NCBI RefSeq assembly: GCF_001661965.1
Contig: NZ_LYWZ01000020.1
Coordinates: 248,001 to 312,000, forward strand
DNA: 64,000 nt
Reading direction: 5' to 3'
From: Croceicoccus mobilis
Lineage (GTDB): Bacteria; Pseudomonadota; Alphaproteobacteria; Sphingomonadales; Sphingomonadaceae
In this document: positions 27,749 through 36,412 of the stretch, in pieces
Position numbering within the stretch: the stretch's first letter is position 1
Layout: each line of letters opens with the position of its first letter
Translations under genes and position numbers: made by a program
Notes under the pieces: model-generated
Told to the model about the DNA's origin: nothing
The model's input: the letters and a program-made list of their open reading frames with translations, nothing else
The model's database searches: none

Positions 27749-28333
27749 ATGGCTGGCCCCACATCAACCGCACTGGTATTGGCATCGGCCAGCCCCCGGC
27801 GGCGCGAACTGATCGCGCGGCTGGGCGTGGAACCGGTGCGCATCGATCCTGCCGACATCGACGAAACGCCGCATGACGGGGAATTGCCGCGCGCCTATGT
27901 GGCGCGCATGGCGCGGGAAAAGGCTGCTGCCGTCGACGGCAGGGGCGCTTATGTTCTGGCAGGCGACACCGTCGTTTCCGCCGGGCGACGCATCCTGCCC
28001 AAGGCCGAGGACGAGGCGACCGCGCGTGAGTGTCTGACGCTTCTGTCGGGCCGGCGCCACCGCGTCATGTCGGGCATCGCGCTGGCCGCGCCCGATGGCA
28101 CCATCCGCGAAAAGATCAGCGAGACGGTGGTGCGCTTCAAACAGCTCTCCCAGGAAGAAATCGACGCCTATATCGCCAGCAGCGAATGGGACGGGAAGGC
28201 GGGCGGCTATGCTATCCAGGGCCATGCCGAGGCGCTGATTGCATGGATCCAGGGTAGCCATTCGGGCGTCGTGGGACTTCCCCTTTATGAAACGCGGGCG
28301 CTGCTGAAGGCGGCGGGTTTTGCCATTGCCTGA
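27749..28333 (+). CDS. maf: Maf-family nucleoside triphosphate pyrophosphatase
   Basis: The product is 194 residues. The Maf signature LASASPRRRELIARLG is at the N-terminus, with KAAAV and GDTVVSAGRRILPK metal/substrate motifs and a WDGKAGGYAIQG block. It hydrolyses modified or non-canonical NTPs. Its stop overlaps the start of the RNase E/G gene, consistent with the conserved infA-maf-rng-yacG cluster. Confidence 0.93.
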   Translation: MAGPTSTALVLASASPRRRELIARLGVEPVRIDPADIDETPHDGELPRAYVARMAREKAAAVDGRGAYVLAGDTVVSAGRRILPKAEDEATARECLTLLSGRRHRVMSGIALAAPDGTIREKISETVVRFKQLSQEEIDAYIASSEWDGKAGGYAIQGHAEALIAWIQGSHSGVVGLPLYETRALLKAAGFAIA

Positions 28334-29300
28334 TTGGCTGGTCGAACGCGGCATCGGCGAAACGCGCGCGGTGCAGCTTTCGGGCGGCAGGATCGTGGCG
28401 GCGAAGATCGCATGGCCGGGCGAACTGGCCGCAGGCGCTGTGGTTGAGGGCGTACTCGTATCCCGCGCCGCCGGATCGAAACGCGGCACCGTGCGGCTGG
28501 AGGGCGGCGAGGAAGTGCTGGTCGATCGCTTGCCGAAAGATGCGAGCGAAGGGGCGCCGATCCGCATCGAGATCCACCGCGCCCGCATTGACGAGGGCGC
28601 AAGGTCGAAACGCGCGCAGGGCCGGCCCAGCAATGCCGCATTGTCCCCTGCGCCCGATCTGGCAGACAGGTTGAAAGCCGCAGGCCAAGCGGTGCGCATC
28701 GTGCCGCGCTTTCCGGCATGCGATTGGAACGAGCTGGTCGCAGAGGCGATAGACCGCGTGATCGCATTCGATGGCGGTGCGCTGCATTTGTCGCCCACGC
28801 CTGCCATGACCTTGATCGACATTGACGGCACGCTGCCGCCGCGTGCGCTGGCGCTGGCGGCTGTGCCTGCCGTTGCCGATTGTCTGCGCCGACTGGATAT
28901 CGGCGGATCGATCGGTATCGATTTCCCGACATTACAGGAAAAAGCCGACCGGCGCGCGGTGGACGAGGCGCTGGCGCTGGCGCTGGACGGTTTTCCGCAT
29001 GAACGCACCGCGATGAACGGGTTCGGCTTTGTCCAGATCGTCGCGCGGCTGGAAGGGCCGTCGATCCTGCAGCGGCTTGCGCGCCATCGCCTCTCGGCGG
29101 CCGCGCGACTGCTGTTGCGGCGGGCCGAGGCGGTGACGGAACCCGGCGCGATCCTGCTGAGGGTGCATCCCGCGCTGGAGCCGCGATTGACCGATGACCT
29201 GCTGGCCGAGCTTGGCCGACGGACAGGACGCGAAATCCGCATCGAAACCGATCCGGCCCTTGCGCCAGAGGCCGGGATGGCGCAGGCGGTGCCCCTATGA
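28320..29300 (+). CDS. short ribonuclease E/G-family protein
   Basis: The product is 326 residues, much shorter than RNase E or G. It has the first catalytic Asp region (LIDIDGTLPP), the second (IGIDFPTLQEKADR) and the NGFGFVQIVARL helix. The N-terminal S1 domain is reduced and the zinc-link CPxC motif is not seen. The TTG start at 28320 overlaps maf, and TTG 28326 is possible. Probably an RNA endonuclease of tRNA/rRNA maturation; activity is inferred. Confidence 0.8.
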   Translation: MPLPDWLVERGIGETRAVQLSGGRIVAAKIAWPGELAAGAVVEGVLVSRAAGSKRGTVRLEGGEEVLVDRLPKDASEGAPIRIEIHRARIDEGARSKRAQGRPSNAALSPAPDLADRLKAAGQAVRIVPRFPACDWNELVAEAIDRVIAFDGGALHLSPTPAMTLIDIDGTLPPRALALAAVPAVADCLRRLDIGGSIGIDFPTLQEKADRRAVDEALALALDGFPHERTAMNGFGFVQIVARLEGPSILQRLARHRLSAAARLLLRRAEAVTEPGAILLRVHPALEPRLTDDLLAELGRRTGREIRIETDPALAPEAGMAQAVPL

Positions 29301-29488
29301 GCCAGACACCGATGAAACGCGCGGTGAAGTCCTGCCCGATGTGCGGCAAGCCGCGTTCCGAAACCCACGCCCCGTTCTGTTCCTCTGCCTGCAAGGACCG
29401 CGATCTCGTCCAGTGGCTGCAGGGCGGTTATGCGATTCCCGGCGAACCGGCGCATGTGCCGACGGGCGAAGAGGATGAAGATTACTAG
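29297..29488 (+). CDS. yacG: DNA gyrase inhibitor YacG (zinc protein)
   Basis: The product is 63 residues. A zinc site is formed by CPMC (residues 13-16) and CSSAC (28-32), followed by DLVQWLQGGYAIPGEP and an acidic tail, matching YacG, which binds GyrB. ATGA overlap with the RNase gene. Confidence 0.92.
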   Translation: MSQTPMKRAVKSCPMCGKPRSETHAPFCSSACKDRDLVQWLQGGYAIPGEPAHVPTGEEDEDY

Positions 29489-29626
29489 CCAAAACCGCCT
29501 GCCTGTGGATTTTCATCGCAACGGCGCATTTTCATGTTTGACAGCGCGCAAAGCTTTGGCCATAGGCGGCGCTCCCGACGCGAGGCACTTGTTTCGCCAT
29601 CGGGAATTCGCCCTTCTGTTGGCGAT

Positions 29627-29701
29627 GCCTGGGTAGCTCAGTGGTAGAGCAGACGACTGAAAATCGTCGTGTCGGTGGTTCGACTCCGCCCCCGGGCACC
29701 A
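29627..29701 (+). tRNA. tRNA-Phe (anticodon GAA)
   Basis: A 75-base tRNA: acceptor GCCTGGG pairs with CCCGGGC, D-arm TAGCTCAGTGGTAGAGC, anticodon loop CTGAAAA (GAA), T-arm GGTTCGACTCC, and an encoded CCA at 29699-29701. Its place after yacG is conserved in related genomes. Confidence 0.96.
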
Positions 29702-29777
29702 CTCCCTTTCCATAGCGATAACAATTGCCAACGGGGCTGGTGGCGCTTTGCGTCCGCGCTCCCTATCTTGCACCGCG

Positions 29778-31733
29778 ATGAGCCGCACCGAAGCCGGAAC
29801 CCCACCCAACCCCAAGGGCAGCGAACGCTTTCTGGAAGAGAAGGCGAGCGCCACGGTGCGCGGCAGCCAGCCCGACATCAAGGCCGGGATCGAGGCAATC
29901 CGCGAAGTGCAGCGCACCCTGCCACCGCGCCCCGGCGTCTATCGCATGCAGGATGCGCGCGGCGACGTGCTCTATGTCGGCAAGGCGCGGGCGCTGAAGA
30001 ACCGCGTGGCGAATTATCTGCAGGTCGAACGCCTGCCGCAGCGGCTGAAGCGCATGGTCGCGCAGACCCGGTCGATGACCATCGTCACGACGAACTCAGA
30101 GGCCGAGGCGCTGCTGCTGGAAGCGCAGCTGATCAAGCGGTTTCGCCCGCCCTACAACGTGCTTTTGCGCGACGACAAAAGCTTCCCCTTCATCCTGCTG
30201 CGCGGCGACAATGATTTTCCGCGCATCATGAAGCATCGCGGTGCGCGACGGGCAAAGGGCAATTATTACGGCCCCTTCGCCAGCGCCGGTTCGGTCAATA
30301 CCACGATCAACGCGCTGCAGAAACTGTTCCTGCTGCGCAGCTGCACCGACAGTTTTTTCAGCCGCCGCGACCGGCCATGCCTACTTTACCAGATCAAGCG
30401 TTGCAGCGCGCCATGCGTCGGGCGGATCGACAAGGACGGCTATGACGAGCTGGTTCGGCAGGCGAAGGATTTCCTGGCCGGCAAGTCCAGCGCCGTGCAG
30501 CAGGAGATCGAGAGCCAGATGGCCAAGGCGGCGGAGAATCTCGATTTCGAGACGGCCGCCATGCTGCGCGACCGCCTCCGTGCCGCGACCTTTATTCAGG
30601 GTTCGCAGGCGATCAATGCGCAAGGGGTGGGCGACGCCGATGTCTTCGCCATGGCGGAGAAGGGCGGCCAGATTGGCGTGCAGGCCTTTTTCATCCGTGG
30701 CGGGCAGAACTGGGGTCACCGCGCCTTCTTCCCGCGCCACACCGATGGGCTCACGCAGGAAGAGGTTTTCAGCGCCTTCCTCGCCCAGTTCTATGAGGAA
30801 GTGCCGCCAGCGCGCACCATACTCGTCGACCGCGAATTGCCAGATTTCGAGCTTTTGACCGAGGCCTTCACCGCCGCTGCCGAACGCAAGGTGGAGATCA
30901 GCGTGCCCCAGCGCGGCGACCGCCGCCGATTGATCGAACAGGCCAGCCGCAACGCGATTGAGGCGCTGGAACGCCGTCTTGCCGAAAGCGGGACGCAGGC
31001 GAAGATCTGGCGCGAAATGGCCGAATTTCTCGACCTGCCCGAAATACCTCAGCGGGTGGAGGTCTATGACAACTCCCACATTCAGGGCGCGAATGCGGTA
31101 GGCGCGATGGTGGTCGCGGGGCCGGAAGGCTTCATCAAGAACCAGTACCGCAAGTTCAACATCAAACAGGCGCAGACCAACGACGATTTCGCCATGATGC
31201 GCGAAGTCATGAACCGCCGCTTTGCCCGCGCAATGAAAGACGATCCCGAACGCGAGACGAGCGGGAAGGACGATGCGGTCTGGCCCGATCTCGTGCTGAT
31301 CGATGGCGGGAAGGGCCAGCTGTCGTCGGTGATGGACACGCTGGAGGAGCTGGGCATCGAGGATGTCGCCGTGGTCGGCATCGCCAAGGGGCCGCATCAC
31401 GGACGCGAAGGGCGCGAGGTGTTCCACTTTCCGGACGGGCGTGAAAAGATGCTGCCGACCAATTCGCCGGTGCTGTTCCACCTGCAGCGCCTGCGCGACG
31501 AGGTGCACCGCTATGTCATCGGCGCCCACCGCGCCAAGCGCAGCCGTTCCATTCAGGCGAGCCCGCTGGACGACATTCCCGGCATCGGCCCCGCACGTAA
31601 ACGGGCACTGCTTCTCCATTTCGGCACGGCAGGCAAGGTGCGCGCCGCCGCGCTTGATGACCTGCGCCGCGTCCCCGGTGTGTCGGACAGCGTCGCGAGA
31701 CAGATTTATGATTTCTACCACCCCGCACGTTAG
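29778..31733 (+). CDS. uvrC: excinuclease ABC subunit C
   Basis: The product is 651 residues. The N-terminal GIY-YIG nuclease has RPGVYRMQDARGDVLYVGKA. A Cys-containing linker (CLLYQIKRCSAPCVG), the UVR motif, the RNase H-like second nuclease (EVYDNSHIQG, VLIDGGKGQ) and two C-terminal helix-hairpin-helix motifs (DDIPGIGPARKRALL) follow. It makes both incisions in nucleotide excision repair. ATG 29778 was chosen over the upstream frame. Confidence 0.96.
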   Translation: MSRTEAGTPPNPKGSERFLEEKASATVRGSQPDIKAGIEAIREVQRTLPPRPGVYRMQDARGDVLYVGKARALKNRVANYLQVERLPQRLKRMVAQTRSMTIVTTNSEAEALLLEAQLIKRFRPPYNVLLRDDKSFPFILLRGDNDFPRIMKHRGARRAKGNYYGPFASAGSVNTTINALQKLFLLRSCTDSFFSRRDRPCLLYQIKRCSAPCVGRIDKDGYDELVRQAKDFLAGKSSAVQQEIESQMAKAAENLDFETAAMLRDRLRAATFIQGSQAINAQGVGDADVFAMAEKGGQIGVQAFFIRGGQNWGHRAFFPRHTDGLTQEEVFSAFLAQFYEEVPPARTILVDRELPDFELLTEAFTAAAERKVEISVPQRGDRRRLIEQASRNAIEALERRLAESGTQAKIWREMAEFLDLPEIPQRVEVYDNSHIQGANAVGAMVVAGPEGFIKNQYRKFNIKQAQTNDDFAMMREVMNRRFARAMKDDPERETSGKDDAVWPDLVLIDGGKGQLSSVMDTLEELGIEDVAVVGIAKGPHHGREGREVFHFPDGREKMLPTNSPVLFHLQRLRDEVHRYVIGAHRAKRSRSIQASPLDDIPGIGPARKRALLLHFGTAGKVRAAALDDLRRVPGVSDSVARQIYDFYHPAR

Positions 31734-31797
31734 TGCATGGTGACGCACGGGGTGGGAGCACCTATCTGGACGCCATGCAGAACAGAAAGACCCGCGC

Positions 31798-32406
31798 ATG
31801 AGCAGCCTTGTCGGCCCCGATGAAGACAACCCACTGGGCAAGCCCCCGGTCCCCGAAGACGTGCAGGAGGCGATCCGCACGCTGATCCGATGGTCGGGCG
31901 ACGATCCGGAACGCGAAGGGCTGCTCGACACGCCCAAGCGCGTGGCGCGTGCGTGGAAGGAATATTGCATGGGATACGAGGAAGATCCCTCGGTCCACCT
32001 GTCACGCGTGTTCGAGGAAGTGGGCGGCTATGACGAGGTCGTTCTTCTGAAGGACATTCCCTTTCAGTCGCATTGCGAACATCACATGGCCCCGATCATC
32101 GGCAAGGCGGCCATCGCCTATCTGCCCCGCGATCATGTAGTGGGCATTTCCAAGCTGGCGCGGGTGCTGCACGGTTTCGCCCGGCGCCTGCAGATCCAGG
32201 AAAGGCTGACGGCAGAAGTCGCCCAGTGTATCTGGGATCATCTGCAGCCGCATGGCGTGGCCGTCGTTATCGAGGCGAGCCATGCATGCATGACAGCCCG
32301 CGGCGTGCGTACGCCGGGTGTAGGCATGGTGACCAGCCGCATGATGGGCACTTTCCTGGAGGATCAGCGCTCGCGCAAGGAAGTGCTCTCGCTGATGGGG
32401 TACTGA
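31798..32406 (+). CDS. folE: GTP cyclohydrolase I
   Basis: The product is 202 residues. Zinc ligands are in SHCEHHMAPI and the later Cys of SHACMTARGV. The GLLDTPKRVARAWKEY and KLARVLHGFARRLQIQERLT signatures are complete. It performs the first step of tetrahydrofolate synthesis (GTP to dihydroneopterin triphosphate). Confidence 0.96.
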   Translation: MSSLVGPDEDNPLGKPPVPEDVQEAIRTLIRWSGDDPEREGLLDTPKRVARAWKEYCMGYEEDPSVHLSRVFEEVGGYDEVVLLKDIPFQSHCEHHMAPIIGKAAIAYLPRDHVVGISKLARVLHGFARRLQIQERLTAEVAQCIWDHLQPHGVAVVIEASHACMTARGVRTPGVGMVTSRMMGTFLEDQRSRKEVLSLMGY

Positions 32407-32429
32407 CAGCAGGGCGGTTCGGACCAAAT

Positions 32430-32465
32430 TAAACACCGCTCAATTTCATTATTGAACAGTGTTTA
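32430..32465. promoter_or_regulatory. AT-rich nested inverted repeat between folE and the DUF2339 gene
   Basis: Outer arms TAAACAC (32430-32436) and GTGTTTA (32459-32465) enclose inner arms TCAAT (32440-32444) and ATTGA (32451-32455). It stands out in a GC-rich genome and contains TTGAACAGTGTTTA, resembling two half-sites. It could be an operator for the downstream gene or a hairpin ending folE. Confidence 0.45.
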
Positions 32466-32545
32466 TTTGACTGCTAATCCACTCCCCGTGATAGTGGGTG
32501 AGTGCGGCCGGCTGGCCGTGCGCGCCTGTCAGACGGGGGTGTTGC

Positions 32546-35272
32546 GTGGAATTCTTCCTCTTACTCGTTGGTGCGGGCCTGCTCGCAGCACTTTGGAAGC
32601 GGGTCGACGGGCTGGAAAAGGAGCTGCGGGAAACCCGTGGCGATCTTGCCGCGATCGAGGCTCGGGAGATGGCGCATGGGCGTGCGCCAGCCGCTCGCGA
32701 TGCCGAGGCGGCGGAGGCGGCCTCGCGCCGACCCGCGACCGTGGCGCGCAGCGCTTCTGTGCCGACCATCCGGCCGAAGTCTGCACCGGCGAAATTTGAC
32801 GAAACTCCCGCTCCCACAACCTCGACACCCTTGGTCGAGCCTTCCGCACCTGCTGCTTCTGCACCTTCGCGCTCTTTCGGGGAGCGTGTCGCCGGGCTCG
32901 ATTTCAGTCTTGATTTCGAGGAACTGTTCGGCCGGCAGCTGTCCATGTGGGCGGGCGGCATCACCCTTGCTGTCGCGGGCTTCTTCCTTGCGCGCTATGC
33001 GATAGATGCGGGTATTCTCGGCCCCGAAGTGCGTGTGGTTCTGGGGCTGCTGTTCGGTTTTGCACTGCTGGGCGGGGCGGAGCTGGCATATCGCTTCAAG
33101 GAACGCGTCGCCGATCCCCGCGTGCCGCAGGCGCTTGCGGGGGCTGGCCTCGCCACGCTTTATGCCAGCATCTATCTAGCAGGATCGCTCTACGGCCTGA
33201 TCGGGACCGGCACCGCCTTTGTCGGCCTCGCGCTGGTAACCGCGGCGGCATTGGGGCTGTCCTTCCGCTTTGGCCTGCCATGCGCGGTCCTGGCGCTGGT
33301 GGGCGGTTTTGCCGCCCCGGCATTGGTCGGCAGCGAAGAGGGCAATATCACCCTGCTGGCCATCTATCTTTCACTGGTTGCAGGCGGGCTTGGCCATGCG
33401 GCGCGCAGGCAGGGCCGTTTCGACGAAGGCGGCGGCTGGGCGCGTGGCGGCTGGCTTGGCCTTGCAGGCATCGTGGGCGGTCTTGGCTGGGGGCTGTTCA
33501 TGCTGCTGGTCGATCCGACCAGTCGGGGTGATCTGGTCAGCGTCGGCCTTTATCTCGTCATCGTGGGCGCACTGCTGCCTGCGTTGGTGTTGCCTGAGTT
33601 GAAGGAAAGCCGCTTCCTTCGCATTGCATTGGGTGGATTTGCTGCTTTGCAGATGGCGGTGCTGCTCGAGAATTCGGGTTACGAGCCGCTGAGCTGGGGT
33701 CTTTACGCCCTTTTGGGCGGCGCGTTGGCAGGTCTGGGGTGGAAGAACCCCGGCCTGCGTGAAGCTGCAGCGATAGCAGGCGGCGTCTCGGCATGGATGA
33801 TGGGTTTCTGGTTCGATCCCGATCCATGGACCTTCGGGCTGGTCGGCGCGGCCATGGCGGCAATCTTTGCCGGTGTGCCGCTTGCGCATGTCTTTCTCGG
33901 CCGGGGCAAGGGAGCCGATGTGGCCGCTCTTGCCGTCATGCCGCCTGCGCTGATTCTTGCCGCCTATTGGCATTTCGTGCCGGGTATCGACGAATTCGTG
34001 CTGCCGATCGCTCTGGCCGGGCTGGCGCTGGCCGTGCTGCCGGCGCTGGGCGCATGGCGGATCGGGGCTTCGGGTTGGCGCGCAGGCATCCTCGAAGCGT
34101 CCTGTGTTGCCACCGCCTATGCCGGGGTGACGCAGGTACTGCCTTTGGACTGGATGGCATGGGCGACGGCCATCACCGCGCTTGGACTGGTGTTCGGTCT
34201 GCCGCAGCGGAACTGGGCTGCACGCACGAGCCTTGCGATCGTGCTGGTCTGGGCGGCCTATCCCTTCGCATGGTGGCTGGGCGCATCGGGCTTCACTCTT
34301 TCCGGCTCGCCGGGGCTTGTCAGCGATTTCCCCGGGTTCAAGGACATGCTGCAATTCGTGGCCCCGGCAGCGGTCGTGGCGGCGGCGCTGGGCTGGGCGC
34401 ACGGGCACATGGCCATCGTGCCAAGATGGATGATGCGCGCTGGAGCGGGAATTCTTGGCCTGTCGGTCTTCCATGTCGGGTTCAAGCTGGTCTTCGCGAT
34501 ACGCGAACGGTCCGACAGCATCCCTGAATGGCGCGATTTCGTTACCTACGGCCTTGCCGAACGCACGGTGTGGGAAGCTCTGCTGCTGGGCGTCGCCGTG
34601 CTGGCATGGCAAATGCGCGACCGGCTGCCTGCGCTTCGCCGGGTGGCCGCGGTATTCGCCGGCCTCAGCCTCGGGCATTTCGTAATTTATACCGGGTTGA
34701 TCTTCAACCCACTCTGGGCCGATCAGGCGGTCGGGGCCACGCCGGTCGCGAACCTGCTCATCATCGCCTATGGCATTGCGATCGCGGCGCTGCTGATGGG
34801 CCGCGTGATGCTGCCAGCGGATGAAGAACAATCCCGCTGGGTCAGGGTGGCAAGCGACGGGGCGCTGATGGCGCTGATCGGATTCCTGGCGCTGTCGGAA
34901 CTGCGCCAGGCATTTGCAGGCAGTGTCCTGACCAGCCCGCCGGTCGGTCAGACAGAGGATCTGCTCCGTTCGCTTCTTGGCATCGTTCTTGCCATCGGCT
35001 TCTTGCTTTGGGGCGCGAAATCGGGAACGCGCAGCTGGCGCATCGGCAGTCTCGTGCTGATGCTGGCGGCGGTGTGCAAGGTGTTTATCTATGACACGCA
35101 GGGGCTGGACCAGCTTGCCCGCATCGCGAGCTTTACAGGTCTCGGCTTTTCACTGATCGGGATCGGCTGGTTCTATTCCAAGATATTGCGGTCTGCTTCT
35201 GCCGAAGAAGTCACGCCTCCGGCAGAGCCTCCGCTTCCGCCCGTTCCCGGCGGTTCCAGCGAACCGAGCTGA
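32546..35272 (+). CDS. DUF2339 family multi-pass membrane protein
   Basis: The product is about 908 residues. An N-terminal hydrophobic stretch is followed by a coiled-coil region, then a Pro/Ala-rich linker (to about residue 125) and more than 20 predicted membrane helices through the rest, typical of DUF2339. Function is unknown in the family. The GTG at 32546 gives a start MEFFLLLVGAGLL. The 3' end overlaps the convergent DUF475 gene by 62 bases. Confidence 0.8.
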   Translation: MEFFLLLVGAGLLAALWKRVDGLEKELRETRGDLAAIEAREMAHGRAPAARDAEAAEAASRRPATVARSASVPTIRPKSAPAKFDETPAPTTSTPLVEPSAPAASAPSRSFGERVAGLDFSLDFEELFGRQLSMWAGGITLAVAGFFLARYAIDAGILGPEVRVVLGLLFGFALLGGAELAYRFKERVADPRVPQALAGAGLATLYASIYLAGSLYGLIGTGTAFVGLALVTAAALGLSFRFGLPCAVLALVGGFAAPALVGSEEGNITLLAIYLSLVAGGLGHAARRQGRFDEGGGWARGGWLGLAGIVGGLGWGLFMLLVDPTSRGDLVSVGLYLVIVGALLPALVLPELKESRFLRIALGGFAALQMAVLLENSGYEPLSWGLYALLGGALAGLGWKNPGLREAAAIAGGVSAWMMGFWFDPDPWTFGLVGAAMAAIFAGVPLAHVFLGRGKGADVAALAVMPPALILAAYWHFVPGIDEFVLPIALAGLALAVLPALGAWRIGASGWRAGILEASCVATAYAGVTQVLPLDWMAWATAITALGLVFGLPQRNWAARTSLAIVLVWAAYPFAWWLGASGFTLSGSPGLVSDFPGFKDMLQFVAPAAVVAAALGWAHGHMAIVPRWMMRAGAGILGLSVFHVGFKLVFAIRERSDSIPEWRDFVTYGLAERTVWEALLLGVAVLAWQMRDRLPALRRVAAVFAGLSLGHFVIYTGLIFNPLWADQAVGATPVANLLIIAYGIAIAALLMGRVMLPADEEQSRWVRVASDGALMALIGFLALSELRQAFAGSVLTSPPVGQTEDLLRSLLGIVLAIGFLLWGAKSGTRSWRIGSLVLMLAAVCKVFIYDTQGLDQLARIASFTGLGFSLIGIGWFYSKILRSASAEEVTPPAEPPLPPVPGGSSEPS

Positions 35273-36263
35273 GGAAGGCAAGCCCGATCAGCACCGCGCC
35301 GATCAGGCCGGTGACGACTTCGGGAATGTGGAAGCGCACGTTGAGGAACATGATCGCGGCCAGCACGATGATCGCATAGAACGCGCCGTGTTCGAGATAG
35401 CGATACTCGCTCATGGTGCCCTTATGGACGAGGTAGATCGTCATCGAACGCACGAACATCGCACCGATGCCAAGGCCGATGGCGATCACGAACAGGTTGG
35501 TCGAAAGCGCGAATGCACCGATCACCCCGTCGAAGGAGAAGCTGGCGTCCAGCACTTCGAGATAGAGGAACGAGGCAAGGCCCGAGCGGGCGGCGGCCTC
35601 GGTCGTGCCTTCGGGCGCGCCCAGCACATCGCCGATCATTTCCACGCCGATGAAGGTGACAAGGCCGAAGAGGCCCGCGGTGAGGAAGGTCAGCTGTTCT
35701 TCGCCATCCAGCAGGGTCGAGGTGCCCCGCAGGGCCAGGATCATAACGCCGATTTCGAACGCCTGCAGGCGCCCGAATTTCACCAGCGGGCGTTCAAGGA
35801 TGCGGATCCAGTGCACTTCCTTGTCCGCGTCGAAGAAATATTTGAGGCCGACCATGCCGAGGAAAGCGCCGCCAAAGCCCATCAGCCCGTTATGCGCATC
35901 CTCCATGATCGAGGCGTAACGCTCCGGCTCCTCGATCGCGAGCATCAGCGCGCCCCATGGGCCAAGCGACGCGGCGATCGCGACGATGACGATCGGGAAT
36001 ACGATTCGCATGCCGAATACGGCGATCGCGATGCCCCATGTCAGGAAGCGGTGCTGCCATTTCGGGTCCATGTCCTTCAGCACCGTGGCGTTCACCGCGG
36101 CATTGTCGAACGAGAGCGAGGTTTCCAGAACCGCCAGCACGACGCAGATCCAAAGCGTTGAGATCATGCCCGAAAACGTGCCGGAATATTCCCAGCCCAC
36201 GAATGCGCCCAGCGCAAGCGCGATGACGGTGAAGATGATCGAACCGGTGAAATGTTTGAGCAA
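35211..36263 (-). CDS. DUF475 / TerC-like integral membrane protein
   Basis: The product is about 350 residues with about nine membrane helices. It has the TerC-superfamily acidic motifs LETSLSFDNAAVNA (helix 2-3) and LDASFSFDGVIGAFAL in the second half, suggesting metal-ion export or tellurite-type resistance. The likely start is TTG 36263 (then LKHFTGSIIFTV), preceded by an AGAGG-like site; the open frame extends to 36338. Antisense overlap with the DUF2339 tail. Confidence 0.82.
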   Translation of the reverse strand: MLKHFTGSIIFTVIALALGAFVGWEYSGTFSGMISTLWICVVLAVLETSLSFDNAAVNATVLKDMDPKWQHRFLTWGIAIAVFGMRIVFPIVIVAIAASLGPWGALMLAIEEPERYASIMEDAHNGLMGFGGAFLGMVGLKYFFDADKEVHWIRILERPLVKFGRLQAFEIGVMILALRGTSTLLDGEEQLTFLTAGLFGLVTFIGVEMIGDVLGAPEGTTEAAARSGLASFLYLEVLDASFSFDGVIGAFALSTNLFVIAIGLGIGAMFVRSMTIYLVHKGTMSEYRYLEHGAFYAIIVLAAIMFLNVRFHIPEVVTGLIGAVLIGLAFLSSVRWNRRERAEAEALPEA

Positions 36264-36412
36264 GACAGGCCTCTGGCGGGAGGGGTAAGGGACGGGCGTC
36301 AGGGCTTCGGGCGAAGCGGATTGCCGCCTCAAATGCACGAGAGCACCTGCACGAGATCAACTGGCTGGGCAAGCAGTGGGTTCCCGCCTGCCTCTCGTTC
36401 CTTTGGCCGCGG

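Noticed and set aside
27764-29455. 563-codon minus-strand frame across maf and RNase E/G
   Set aside because: Antisense to clear genes, Ser/Arg/Pro-rich with no motifs.
30381-31970. 529-codon minus-strand frame across uvrC
   Set aside because: Antisense to a complete uvrC.
33371-34831. 486-codon minus-strand frame inside the DUF2339 gene
   Set aside because: Antisense, Arg/His/Gln-rich; the plus strand has the expected membrane helices.
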